A DNA stretch of 64,000 bases from CAWEPK01 sp963835595 (GTDB lineage Bacteria > Desulfobacterota > Syntrophorhabdia > Syntrophorhabdales > WCHB1-27), in NCBI GenBank assembly GCA_963835595.1, contig CAWIGL010000003.1, positions 248,001 through 312,000 of the forward strand. Reading direction: 5' to 3'. The notes under the pieces were generated by a model. It was not told where the DNA came from. It worked only from the letters and a program-made list of their open reading frames with translations, and searched no databases. The position numbers and the translations under genes are program-made. Shown here piece by piece: positions 46,260 through 54,138 of the stretch (position 1 is its first letter; each line of letters starts with the position of its first letter).

Positions 46260-47292
46260 CGCCGCGCGGGTGATGGCGGCGCCCGTTTTAGTCGCTGCGG
46301 CCGCGTCGTTCGCCCTCCTTGCGGTGAGGGGTCTCTCGATACGGTTCTTCCGTAAATGGGCGGGAGGGGCCGAAGGGCGGCTCCGCATCTACAGGGCCGT
46401 CCGGCAGCCCCTGGCCGCGCCGTCTATCTTTTGGTGCATCGCGGCGGGCCTCTACCTCGGCATGGCCGTCTCCGACCTGCCTGAAAAATACGTCTTTTAT
46501 ATAACGCGCCTAATCCACGTGATAATCGTGCTCTCCGTGAGCATCGGCGTAGCGAACATGGTCGGCGGGGTCTTTGCCGCGCAGGTCCAGAAAGCAGGCA
46601 TCCCCATCTCGACGACGGGTCTCATGGGCGCCGTGCTCAAAGGGGCGGTCATCGCCGTAGGCTGCGTGGTCATCCTGGACATGCTCGGCGTATCGGTGGC
46701 CCCGCTCCTCACCGCGATGGGCGTCGGCGGCCTCGCCGTTGCCCTCGCGCTCCAGGACACCCTGGCGGACCTTTTCGCGGGCTTCCACCTGCTCGTCGAG
46801 AAATCGATACGCGTGGGCGATTTCGTAAGGCTCGAATCGGGCCAGGAAGGGTGGGTGGACGACATCACCTGGCGGACGGCCAGGGTAAGGACGCCGGCCA
46901 ACAACATGGTCGTGATACCGAACAAGAAGCTGGCCCAGAGCGTAGTCGTCAACTACTCGCTGCCCCAGGAAGAGATGGGCATCTCCCTGGCCGTGCACGT
47001 GCCCTACGGAGCCGATTACGACAGGGTCGAATCGCTGCTCGTGGAAGAGGCGATAAAGGCGGCGGCCGAGCTGCCCGGGCTGGCGGAAGGGCAGAAGCCT
47101 TCCGTCAGCTTCGATTTTGCCGAGAGCTGGGTCGAATGCTCCCTCAACCTCTCGGTGAGGCGGTTCATCGACCAGTACGGCGTCAAAAGCGCGCTGCGAA
47201 TGCGCATCCTCCGAAGGCTCTCCATTGAGGGGGTAGAAACCGTATTCCCCACGAAGACCGTCTATGTGAAGGAGACGCGCTCTATATCATAG
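46252..47292 (+). CDS. MscS-family mechanosensitive channel
   Basis: This 346-residue membrane channel opens under membrane tension to release solutes. Transmembrane helices fill the first half. The pore helix and start of the beta domain are visible as GVGGLAVALALQDTLADLFA, followed by FHLLVEKSIRVGDFVRLESG and the TARVRTPANNMVVIPNKKLA segment typical of MscS. It overlaps the preceding transporter gene and is probably cotranscribed with it. Confidence 0.94.
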   Translation: MSNAARVMAAPVLVAAAASFALLAVRGLSIRFFRKWAGGAEGRLRIYRAVRQPLAAPSIFWCIAAGLYLGMAVSDLPEKYVFYITRLIHVIIVLSVSIGVANMVGGVFAAQVQKAGIPISTTGLMGAVLKGAVIAVGCVVILDMLGVSVAPLLTAMGVGGLAVALALQDTLADLFAGFHLLVEKSIRVGDFVRLESGQEGWVDDITWRTARVRTPANNMVVIPNKKLAQSVVVNYSLPQEEMGISLAVHVPYGADYDRVESLLVEEAIKAAAELPGLAEGQKPSVSFDFAESWVECSLNLSVRRFIDQYGVKSALRMRILRRLSIEGVETVFPTKTVYVKETRSIS

Positions 47293-47306
47293 CGGCCGGG
47301 TTAATG

Positions 47307-47338
47307 CCCCGCGGCCTATACAACAGCTAGCCGCGGGG
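47307..47338 (+). terminator. Hairpin after the MscS gene
   Basis: CCCCGCGGC (47307-47315) pairs perfectly with GCCGCGGGG (47330-47338) with a 14-base loop, 15 bases after the stop codon. No T-run follows, so it is terminator-like rather than a textbook terminator. The remaining sequence up to 47585 shows no gene I can support on either strand. Confidence 0.45.
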
Positions 47339-47585
47339 TGATACGTTCCGCGCCTTTTCCCTGTCTCTCGGGGTCTTGCCGGCTCGACGGACACAAAAAG
47401 TCCAGTCTCGCCGGAAGCCCCCTCGATCACGGAAAAATTCATCGAAATTTCCTCCGGCCGCAACAACAAACTCTTTGCTGATTGCCTTTTCGAGCCGCGT
47501 GCCTCGCTTACGCTCTTCAGTTAATATTGCTTTTTTCTTGGGTTTTCCTATAGATTAGGTAAGATACGGTATTGGAGTAAGAAAC

Positions 47586-47831
47586 ATGATATCCAGAGTC
47601 AGAGAAGCCAAATATGTTGGGGCCTTCGTGATCCGAGTCTATTTTATGGATGGCGTAGAGGGCGAGGTGGATTTTGAAGGTGATCTTGATGGGGAGATCT
47701 TTGCGCCGTTAAAAGATGTTTCGTATTTCAAAAACTTCATCGTGCATCCTGAGCTGCATACTCTCGCCTGGCCGAACGGCGCGGACTTCGCCTCAGAATA
47801 TCTCTATCAAAGAGTGCAGCACGCTGCTTAA
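47586..47831 (+). CDS. DUF2442 domain protein
   Basis: This 81-residue protein matches the DUF2442 pattern: IRVYFMDGVEGEVDF, then FAPLKDVSYFKNFIVHPELH, then LAWPNGADFASEYLY. The function of DUF2442 is not established. Members often sit beside a DUF4160 gene in a toxin-antitoxin-like pair; no such partner is visible here, so this is an orphan. Base composition is lower in GC than the neighbours, suggesting recent arrival. Confidence 0.85.
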   Translation: MISRVREAKYVGAFVIRVYFMDGVEGEVDFEGDLDGEIFAPLKDVSYFKNFIVHPELHTLAWPNGADFASEYLYQRVQHAA

Positions 47832-47858
47832 TTCGATTTTCTCAAGGGCAGTTTGAAG

Positions 47859-47985
47859 GGGCCGGGAGATTTTCGATGATAGGCGCCGTGATCGGCGGGC
47901 CGCCCGACGAGATAGTACATTTGAAGTACATCGAGGAGGCGCGGCCCAGGCGAGACAGGCGCATGGCGCGAAAAGATCCCGGCCC
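47859..47985. repeat. Inverted repeat of about 127 bases
   Basis: GGGCCGGGAGATTTTCG (47859-47875) and CGAAAAGATCCCGGCCC (47969-47985) are reverse complements at 15 of 17 positions. The inside holds more GC-rich arms and a GTACATTTGAAGTAC hairpin. The shape suggests a mobile palindromic element or a long structured RNA. Confidence 0.6.
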
Positions 47986-47998
47986 TTATAGTAGCTAG
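47876..47998 (+). CDS. Small open reading frame inside the inverted repeat
   Basis: A 40-codon frame from ATG to TAG begins right after the left arm and ends just beyond the right arm. It encodes MIGAVIGGPPDEIVHLKY followed by a basic tail. There is no obvious Shine-Dalgarno. It could be chance in a structured element or a cargo peptide of the repeat; it is listed so that it can be compared with other copies. Confidence 0.2.
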   Translation: MIGAVIGGPPDEIVHLKYIEEARPRRDRRMARKDPGPYSS

Positions 47999-48035
47999 TT
48001 ACTTTAGGTCGATAATTGGTTATAATCTTTCTGTC

Positions 48036-48806
48036 TTGGTTCATCGAATCCTATACTACCTCTATCAGAAGCGTCTTGTCAGGAAGATCAAGAGACGCGC
48101 GATGCCGACGCACCTCGGCCTCATCCTGGACGGCAACCGCAGGTACGCCAGGGAGATGGGGTTCGACGACATCGCGGACGGACACAGGGAAGGGGCTCGG
48201 CGCCTCGACGACGTGCTGCAATGGTGCGCGGACCTGGGCATCAGGATCGTCACCGTATGGGTGCTGTCGCCGGAGAACACGAACAGGAGCAAGGACGAGG
48301 TCGAGGCGCTTTACGGCATCATCAGGGAAAAAATGGTGGACCTGAGCCGCAACCCGGTAATAGCGAAAAACAGGTTCAAGATAAGGGCGTTCGGCAAGCT
48401 GGACGGCCTGCCGGCCGAGCTGCAGGAGGCGATATCGAGGTGTGAGTCGTCCACGAAGAAGTTCGACCGGCACATGCTGAACATCGCTATCGGATACGGC
48501 GGCAGGGAAGAGATCGTGGAGGCGGCCAGGAAGGCGCTTTTGGAGAAGAAGGCGTCGTCCGTGCAGGAGCTGATCGAGGGCCTGACCGTCGAGGACATCG
48601 CCAACAATCTGTATACGGGCGGCATTCCCGACCCCGACCTGATTATCAGGACGAGCGGCGAGATACGGCTTTCCGGCTTCCTGCTCTGGCAGAGCGCGTA
48701 CAGCGAGTTCTATTTTTGCGACGCCTTGTGGCCCCTGTTCAGGAAGATCGATTTCCTCCGCGCGATAAGGAGCTACCAGCACAGGAACAGGAGGTTCGGA
48801 AAGTGA
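48036..48806 (+). CDS. uppS: cis-prenyltransferase (UppS-like), archaeal/eukaryal-type motif
   Basis: This 256-residue enzyme condenses isopentenyl units into a long cis-polyprenyl diphosphate. The first catalytic motif is LDGNRRYAREMG rather than the usual bacterial MDGNGRWA, a form common in archaeal and eukaryotic enzymes. VLSPENTNRSKDEVEAL, AIGYGGREEIV and IIRTSGEIRLSGFLLWQSAY complete the family. The start is TTG 48036, supported by an N-terminal extension (YLYQKRLVRKIKRRAMPTHL) typical of this subgroup; an ATG at 48102 would remove it. DedA and UppP genes follow, pointing to lipid-carrier metabolism. Confidence 0.88.
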   Translation: MVHRILYYLYQKRLVRKIKRRAMPTHLGLILDGNRRYAREMGFDDIADGHREGARRLDDVLQWCADLGIRIVTVWVLSPENTNRSKDEVEALYGIIREKMVDLSRNPVIAKNRFKIRAFGKLDGLPAELQEAISRCESSTKKFDRHMLNIAIGYGGREEIVEAARKALLEKKASSVQELIEGLTVEDIANNLYTGGIPDPDLIIRTSGEIRLSGFLLWQSAYSEFYFCDALWPLFRKIDFLRAIRSYQHRNRRFGK

Positions 48807-48861
48807 TTCTTTCCGGCAAAGGCCCGGCCGCCGGTGCGCGCCTGGGGACATCGGCGCACGT

Positions 48862-49611
48862 ATGAGCGAGGGCCAGGAAAGGTCCCGGCTTCAGTCCCGG
48901 CCCGTAAGGGTATTGCTGGCGCTTTGCGCCGCCGCTTTCATCGGCCTCGTATTTTATATATACCTTGCGGGGGCGTGGAGGGACGTCCTCCACTTCTACA
49001 AGTTCTTCCTGGAAGGCAAGAAGCTCAAGCTCTTCCTTGCCTCTTACGGCCCGTACTCGGCCGCGGTCTTCACCGTCGTTCAGGCGCTCCAGGTCGTTGT
49101 GGCCCCCGTTCCCGGAGAGGTTACGGGCTTCGTGGGCGGCCTGCTCTTCGGCAAGCTGTACGGGACGGCCCTTTCGACGGTCGGCCTGACCGCAGGCGCG
49201 CTCCTCGCTTTCTATATCGCCCGCCGGCTCGGCTCGGGCTTCGTCCGCAAGATCGTCAGACAGGAATACTTCGACCGCTTCGATTCCTTCATGTCCACGC
49301 ACAAGGCACTGAATATCACCTTTGTCTTCTTTCTCATACCAGGCTTCCCGAAAGATTCCCTCTGCTACCTCCTGGGCCTTACGCGCATGAGATACGTCGA
49401 TTTCATCCTCATGAACGTTTTCGGCAGGCTGCCGGGCACCTTCCTTTTATGTATGCAGGGGGACGCCATAAGGAACGGCAAGTTCGCCTCTTTCTGGGTG
49501 ATCTTCGGGGGCAGCATCGCCCTCTCGACCTGCCTCTATTTCGGGAGGGACGCCGTTATCGGGCTGTGGTCCTCGCTCAGGAAGCTCTTCAGATTAAAAG
49601 AAGGGCGATAA
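48862..49611 (+). CDS. DedA/TVP38-TMEM64 (VTT domain) membrane protein
   Basis: This 249-residue inner-membrane protein has the VTT-domain hallmarks VVVAPVPGEVTGFVGGLLFG and the amphipathic re-entrant loop around FFLIPGFPKDSLCYLLGLT. Some DedA and related family members flip undecaprenyl phosphate or other lipids across the membrane. Its position between uppS and uppP fits a role in undecaprenyl-phosphate recycling, which is inference. Its 3' end overlaps the convergent uppP gene by 23 bases. Confidence 0.9.
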   Translation: MSEGQERSRLQSRPVRVLLALCAAAFIGLVFYIYLAGAWRDVLHFYKFFLEGKKLKLFLASYGPYSAAVFTVVQALQVVVAPVPGEVTGFVGGLLFGKLYGTALSTVGLTAGALLAFYIARRLGSGFVRKIVRQEYFDRFDSFMSTHKALNITFVFFLIPGFPKDSLCYLLGLTRMRYVDFILMNVFGRLPGTFLLCMQGDAIRNGKFASFWVIFGGSIALSTCLYFGRDAVIGLWSSLRKLFRLKEGR

Positions 49612-50380
49612 GCACGGCGAGGGCCAACCGGTAATAGGCGAATACGTCGAGGGAATGACGCCTCAGATAGCCGATCAGGAACCTCAGGCTCACCACACCG
49701 AAGACGAACGAAGAGATAAGACCGACAAGGTAAATGGAGACCTGCTGGCTGCCGAGTACGATGTGGCGGCCCTCGTAGAGGGAAACGCCGAGCACGATGG
49801 GGATGGACAATAGAAAGGAGAAATCGACCGCGTCCTGCCGCTTGAGGCCCAGGAGCATGGCGGCCGTTATCGTGATGCCGCTCCTCGATACGCCTGGCGC
49901 CAGGGCTATTGCCTGCGCAGCGCCGATGATGAAGGCAAGGCCGTACGTGACGCCGCCGTCGCTCCCTGCCCTGTGTACCCTCTCTGCAAGGAGCATGAGC
50001 AGCGAGACGGCGATCAGGGTAAAGATAGTGATGTAGGGCGCGCGGAGCTGGTTCTCGATGATGTCCTTGAAAAGCACGCCGACCACGGCCGCGGGCATCG
50101 TGCCTGCGACCAGCTTCGGTATCAGGGCGCGGCGCCATGCGCCGCCGGCCGCCAGATGGAAGTCGTCCCGGAAGACGTTCACGAGACGGCGCGCATAGAC
50201 GGCGAGGAGCGCGAGGAGCGTCCCGAAGTGGAGCATCACGTCGTAGGTGAGGCTGTGGACGTTCCCCTCGTCGATCTTGAATATCCAGGGCACTACTACG
50301 AGGTGGGCGCTCGAGCTTATGGGCAGAAATTCCGTAACGCCCTGGATGGCGCCCATTACAACGCTCTCGATTGGGGTCAT
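49589..50380 (-). CDS. uppP: Undecaprenyl-diphosphatase UppP (BacA)
   Basis: This 263-residue integral membrane phosphatase turns undecaprenyl diphosphate into the monophosphate for cell-wall synthesis. GAIQGVTEFLPISSSAHLVV is the first signature, with the catalytic Glu in TEFLPISSS. GVSRSGITITAAMLLGL is the second signature with the essential Arg. The ATG overlaps the tolA stop (ATGA), so it is the last gene of tolQ-tolR-tolA-uppP. Confidence 0.96.
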   Translation of the reverse strand: MTPIESVVMGAIQGVTEFLPISSSAHLVVVPWIFKIDEGNVHSLTYDVMLHFGTLLALLAVYARRLVNVFRDDFHLAAGGAWRRALIPKLVAGTMPAAVVGVLFKDIIENQLRAPYITIFTLIAVSLLMLLAERVHRAGSDGGVTYGLAFIIGAAQAIALAPGVSRSGITITAAMLLGLKRQDAVDFSFLLSIPIVLGVSLYEGRHIVLGSQQVSIYLVGLISSFVFGVVSLRFLIGYLRRHSLDVFAYYRLALAVLIALLLI

Positions 50381-51135
50381 CTCATCTCACCGGGGGGATG
50401 GAAGTTGAACCCGATCTCGATGAGGTCCGTGTGGAGCGACGCGGGTATGGGCGGCAGGGAATCGATGGAGCGGAGCGCCCTGGAGATGGATTCGTCGTAG
50501 GCCCTGTTCCCCGACCGCTGTTCTATCGTCCAGTCGGTGATGCGGCCGTCCTTCCTGATCTTGATGGAGACGACGGTCAGGAGACCCTTGGTGACGGCCA
50601 TGTTGGGAGAGTGCCAGCTTTCCTGAATCTTCTCCCAGACGTCCGCATAGTACTTCTGCAGGACCGGGTCGAAGGGGCCGGAAGGCGTTCCCGCCCCCGG
50701 GATGCCGGGCCCCCTTGAGGGCGCGCCCTCCTTCTTGCCCGATACATCCATGTATTGCGTGCGCGACCGGAACTCCCTGATCCTCTGGTCGAGGGTTCTC
50801 ACCTCGTCTTTCGTAGGCGCCTCGCGCATCTCCTTTCTCTTGACGGGGGCAAGGGACCTCTCCTTGGTAGCCGTGACCACCTTTTCTTTCACGATGGGTT
50901 TTTTCGGCTCCGGCTTCTTTACGGGCTTTGCCGGCTCGGGGGGCGCCTTGACGGGCACGGCGGGGGCGGCCGCCTGGCGGGCGGGGGCGCCTATGTCGCC
51001 GACGAGGTTCACCGAGTAATACGAGAGGTCGGGCTTTCTGAACGCCTTTTTCAGGGGTATGCTGAAGGCCCCTATGATGAAGACATGGAGGATCGCCGAG
51101 GCGATCAGCATCTTGTACCAGCTCTCTTCTCTCAT
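50377..51135 (-). CDS. tolA: TolA/TonB-like periplasmic linker protein
   Basis: This 252-residue protein has an N-terminal membrane helix (MLIASAILHVFIIGAFSIP), a long Pro/Lys/Glu-rich periplasmic linker with repeated KP and EP, and a C-terminal TonB-like domain (DVWEKIQESWHSPNMAVTKG, then VVSIKIRKDGRITDWTIEQ). Placement directly after tolR and tolQ identifies it as TolA rather than TonB. It transmits ion-motive energy to the outer membrane during cell division. Both ends overlap neighbours as ATGA. Confidence 0.9.
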   Translation of the reverse strand: MREESWYKMLIASAILHVFIIGAFSIPLKKAFRKPDLSYYSVNLVGDIGAPARQAAAPAVPVKAPPEPAKPVKKPEPKKPIVKEKVVTATKERSLAPVKRKEMREAPTKDEVRTLDQRIREFRSRTQYMDVSGKKEGAPSRGPGIPGAGTPSGPFDPVLQKYYADVWEKIQESWHSPNMAVTKGLLTVVSIKIRKDGRITDWTIEQRSGNRAYDESISRALRSIDSLPPIPASLHTDLIEIGFNFHPPGEMR

Positions 51136-51548
51136 GTCCCTTCGGGGGGTCTAGTTACGATATTGACCTTTTGCACTCCGGCCTCCCTTATGATGCCCAT
51201 GCAGGAGACGACAAAGCCATATGGGACCGAGCTGTCGGCCTTGAGGAATATCTCCTTGTCGGTCTTATTCGCAAAGAGGAGCTGAATCGCCGCCTTGAGG
51301 TCCTTGATATCGATGGTCTTGGTGTTCAGTATGAGCACCCTGTCCCTGGTGATGGTCACCACCTGGACGTCTTCCTTGGAGGGGAGGGGCTTGGTGGTAA
51401 CCTTGGGGAGGTCGATGGGAAGCCCCTGCTGCATCATGGGCGCGGTTATCATGAAGATGATGAGCAGCACGAGCATGACATCGACGAGGGGGATGATGTT
51501 TATCTCCGACAGGACGCTGCCTTTTGAATGTTTGGGGCCGGTAATCAT
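51132..51548 (-). CDS. tolR: TolR/ExbD-family proton channel subunit
   Basis: This 138-residue protein has one membrane helix with the essential Asp in NIIPLVDVMLVLLIIFMIT, followed by a periplasmic domain. The motif is shared by TolR and ExbD. Operon position between tolQ and tolA, with ATGA overlaps on both sides, supports TolR. Confidence 0.95.
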   Translation of the reverse strand: MITGPKHSKGSVLSEINIIPLVDVMLVLLIIFMITAPMMQQGLPIDLPKVTTKPLPSKEDVQVVTITRDRVLILNTKTIDIKDLKAAIQLLFANKTDKEIFLKADSSVPYGFVVSCMGIIREAGVQKVNIVTRPPEGT

Positions 51549-52219
51549 CGGTTGAGGAGGTTGATAATGTAAGCGGAGGCGTTTTCCATCTTCACGGAGA
51601 CGCCTTTAAGCCTGTTTATGAGGTAATTGTAGGCGAGGACGGCAGGGATGGCCGTCGCCAGGCCGAGGGCCGTCGTGATGAGCGCCTCGCTGATGCCGGG
51701 CGCGACAACCGCCAGGCTCGTAGTGCCCCTCACGCCTATCTCCCTGAAGGAGTCCATGATGCCCCATACGGTGCCGAAGAGCCCTATGAACGGGGCGGTA
51801 TTTGCGGTAGTGGCGAGGAAGGATAGGCGCCTCTCCAACCTTTCAGTCTCCTCCGATATGGCGACCCTGAGCACGCTCTCGACCGCCGGCAGGGCATCGG
51901 GCCCCAGCCTCATATTCTCCTTCTGCCTGCCCGTTACCTCCTTGTACGAGGCGACGAGGAGCTTGTAGAAGGGGCTGTCGGGGTCCTCGGAGTACATGGC
52001 GGCCAGCCGCTTGAAGGAGTCGCTGTCCTTCGCCACCTGGAGGAACCTCACGCCGTCTCTCTCTGCGACGCTCAGTTGGCGCCATTTGAAGAAAATGATG
52101 GTCCATGAGACTACGGAGAAAAAGAGGAGGATAAGGACCACCGTTCTTGCCACGGGTCCCGCCGAGAGGACGAGACCGGTCAATCCGCCTGTATACACGT
52201 TAATATCTGCAACTCCCAT
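51545..52219 (-). CDS. tolQ: TolQ/ExbB-family proton channel subunit
   Basis: This 224-residue three-helix membrane protein forms the proton channel with TolR. LATTANTAPFIGLFGTVWGI and GISEALITTALGLATAIPAV are the conserved TolQ/ExbB segments around helices two and three. ATG 52219 is the natural start, but no strong Shine-Dalgarno is seen; a hairpin followed by five T on the coding strand lies only about 40 bases upstream, which may limit read-through from the upstream promoter. Confidence 0.94.
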   Translation of the reverse strand: MGVADINVYTGGLTGLVLSAGPVARTVVLILLFFSVVSWTIIFFKWRQLSVAERDGVRFLQVAKDSDSFKRLAAMYSEDPDSPFYKLLVASYKEVTGRQKENMRLGPDALPAVESVLRVAISEETERLERRLSFLATTANTAPFIGLFGTVWGIMDSFREIGVRGTTSLAVVAPGISEALITTALGLATAIPAVLAYNYLINRLKGVSVKMENASAYIINLLNR

Positions 52220-52258
52220 AATGGTTTATGATATCTCAACGGCGCTCCATTGTAAAGT

Positions 52259-52286
52259 AAAAACCCCCTGGGGGGGACCCAGGGGG
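52259..52286 (-). terminator. Rho-independent terminator upstream of tolQ
   Basis: CCCCCTGGG (52264-52272 on plus) and CCCAGGGGG (52278-52286) form a perfect 9-bp stem with a 5-base loop. On the minus strand the stem is followed by TTTTT. There is no gene upstream on that strand for it to terminate, apart from the candidate transcript described. Confidence 0.7.
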
Positions 52287-52477
52287 AAAGGGGAGTAAAT
52301 ATGAGAAGTTGCGTGATTAATGGGAGGGGCGGGGAGGCATACACGGATTGTGCAAATTAGCACATGCCCGCCGCCCTGATATCCTGAGATATCGATTACG
52401 TATGTGGCCTGTGTGGCGTGCGTCTGAGCGTGCCCCCGCCTGTCGCGGAGCGTGTTGTGAATTATATAACATAACTG
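52259..52477 (-). ncRNA. Candidate small RNA or attenuated leader upstream of tolQ
   Basis: A good promoter (52484-52512) and a strong terminator (52259-52286) on the same strand delimit about 219 bases without a supportable gene. Within it are small hairpins such as GATATCTCAGGATATC and TGTGCTAATTTGCACA. The longest ATG-started frames are a few codons. It could be a regulatory RNA under GTATAC control or a leader that attenuates tolQRA-uppP. Confidence 0.35.
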
Positions 52478-52512
52478 TTGTATACAATATTACTTTTGAT
52501 CCGGCGTGTCAA
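52478..52512 (-). promoter_or_regulatory. Promoter with overlapping GTATAC operator
   Basis: Minus-strand TTGACA (52507-52512) and TATTGT (52484-52489) are 17 bases apart. The palindrome TTGTATACAA (52478-52487) overlaps the -10 and the predicted start. This is the same core as the sites at 3665 and 11573, so the same or a related GntR-type regulator may act here. Confidence 0.6.
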
Positions 52513-52722
52513 GAGAAAAGTTTTTTCGCGCCGGGAGCGCTCATTCGGGCCTGACCGAGGTGCGGGCTTCATAAAGTCCCTACGGCCTGCGGGTTCTCCG
52601 CAATTGCGCCTGGTTGTCGCACCGGCCCCACCGAAATCGAAAAAAGCTCTTGACTCTTGCGACATAGTCGTTTAAGTATCTACCGGTAAGTATATTGCAG
52701 CCGGCCGCCGGAGGAGGCACTA

Positions 52723-53526
52723 ATGCACCGATGGGACCCGGAGGATTATAGCCGCCATTCGGGTCAGCAGGAAAAATGGGCCGTCGAGCTGATGGACAAG
52801 CTGTCCCTAACCGGAAGAGAACGGCTCCTCGATATCGGCGCCGGGGATGGCAGGGTGACTGCGGAGCTCGCCGGGCGCGTGCCCTCCGGGTCCGTCCTCG
52901 GCATCGACAGCTCCGCAGAGATGGTCGAGTTCGCCCGAAGGGCATTCCGGGCCGCTTTTCCAAACCTGATGTTCAGCCATATGGACGCGCGCCGGATGGA
53001 CTTCGAGGAGGAGTTCGACGTCGTCTTCTCCAATGCTACCCTCCACTGGGTGGACGATCACGCTTCGGTTCTTGCCGGTATAAGGCGGGCGCTGAAGCCA
53101 TCGGGCCATCTGCTGATCCAGATGGGGGGGCAGGGGAACGTAACGGAGATCCTTGCCGTGCTATCCGATATGATCGCGTCCGGCGCCTGGCGCCGGTATT
53201 TTTCGGATTTCACATGCCCCTACACCTTCCCCGGCCGGGAGGAATACCGGGCGCTGCTCCTGGAGGCGGGCCTGACGCCTTCGCGGATAGAGCTTATCCC
53301 TAAAGACAACGTGCAGGACGGCAAGGAGAGGCTGGCGGGTTTCCTGCGGACGACCTGGCATCCTTATATAAACAGGGTGCCGGCGCGCAGGCGTCCCGCG
53401 TTCCTCGATGAATTGGTGAGCCGGTACGCACAGCGGCACCCCGAGGATAAGCACGGGCGCTATCACGTGAGGATGGTCCGGCTCGAGGTGGAGGCCGGCA
53501 GGGAGCGGGGCCTCCCGGTTGCCTGA
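52723..53526 (+). CDS. SAM-dependent methyltransferase (trans-aconitate methyltransferase-like)
   Basis: This 267-residue class I methyltransferase has motif I LLDIGAGDGRVTAELA, then VLGIDSSAEMVEFARRA, and VFSNATLHWVDDH, which is typical of Tam-like enzymes. LLIQMGGQGN is motif III-like. The target is probably a carboxylate or small acid, but it is not certain. GGAGGAGG lies before the ATG. About 440 bases separate it from the tolQ side; TTGACT near 52651 with TAAGTA 17 bases on could be its promoter. Confidence 0.85.
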   Translation: MHRWDPEDYSRHSGQQEKWAVELMDKLSLTGRERLLDIGAGDGRVTAELAGRVPSGSVLGIDSSAEMVEFARRAFRAAFPNLMFSHMDARRMDFEEEFDVVFSNATLHWVDDHASVLAGIRRALKPSGHLLIQMGGQGNVTEILAVLSDMIASGAWRRYFSDFTCPYTFPGREEYRALLLEAGLTPSRIELIPKDNVQDGKERLAGFLRTTWHPYINRVPARRRPAFLDELVSRYAQRHPEDKHGRYHVRMVRLEVEAGRERGLPVA

Positions 53527-53638
53527 ACCGGTGAAACTCCCGGTACAGGCAACCGTCGGGATGTCTTGCGGGGACGCCCGCCCCCCCTGCTGCCTCCGCC
53601 CCGCCGCCCTCGCCCCTGCTGCTCCCGGCGGCGTATCT

Positions 53639-54076
53639 TTAAAAGTCGTAGCCGGCTATGCGATACATCCGCGTATCGGCCGGGGCCTGCGTGCCGATAA
53701 CCAAAACCTCCTCGTTTCCGATGACCTTCATCTTCCCGTGGGGGACGCCCGGCGGAGCGTAAAGCACATAGCCGGGCTTGAACTCGTAGACCTTGTCCCC
53801 CAGGGTGATTTCCGATGTCCCCTTGACGCAGACGATTACTTCCTCCGACAGGGGGTGTGAATGGAGCACCGATTCCTGGCCGGGCTTCAGCCTTAAGGCG
53901 TGCACGCCGACCAGCCTTGCCCCCGTCGGAGGCGTGGCGACCATCCTTCTGTCCCCGCTGCCCGCCGGCAAACCCGGCGTATTTTTCGTCTCTGGATACT
54001 CCAGACCGTCCTCAAGCTTGAATACCAGGCCCTCACGGCCCACCACTTTGGGATCGTACTTGAAACTCGGTGCCAT
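53639..54076 (-). CDS. Cupin-domain protein
   Basis: This 145-residue single-domain cupin has metal ligands HSH in VLHSHPLSEEVIVCVKG (two His and a Glu) and a late His in APPGVPHGKMKV. Function is unknown; small cupins can be dioxygenases, isomerases or sensors. GGAGGATGC lies upstream of the ATG at 54076. It precedes the TAXI-TRAP genes on the minus strand in reverse order, so it lies downstream of them in transcription and may be cotranscribed. Confidence 0.88.
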   Translation of the reverse strand: MAPSFKYDPKVVGREGLVFKLEDGLEYPETKNTPGLPAGSGDRRMVATPPTGARLVGVHALRLKPGQESVLHSHPLSEEVIVCVKGTSEITLGDKVYEFKPGYVLYAPPGVPHGKMKVIGNEEVLVIGTQAPADTRMYRIAGYDF

Positions 54077-54138
54077 GCTCGCATCCTCCTTTGGTTATAT
54101 AGTTGAAAAAGGCTGCTTCCTTTCGTGCCTTCGATCGG

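Noticed and set aside
47287..47469. Minus-strand 60-codon frame after the MscS gene
   Set aside because: A GGAGG-like site precedes an internal ATG, but the product is unlike anything I know and it runs into the terminator-like hairpin, so support is too thin.
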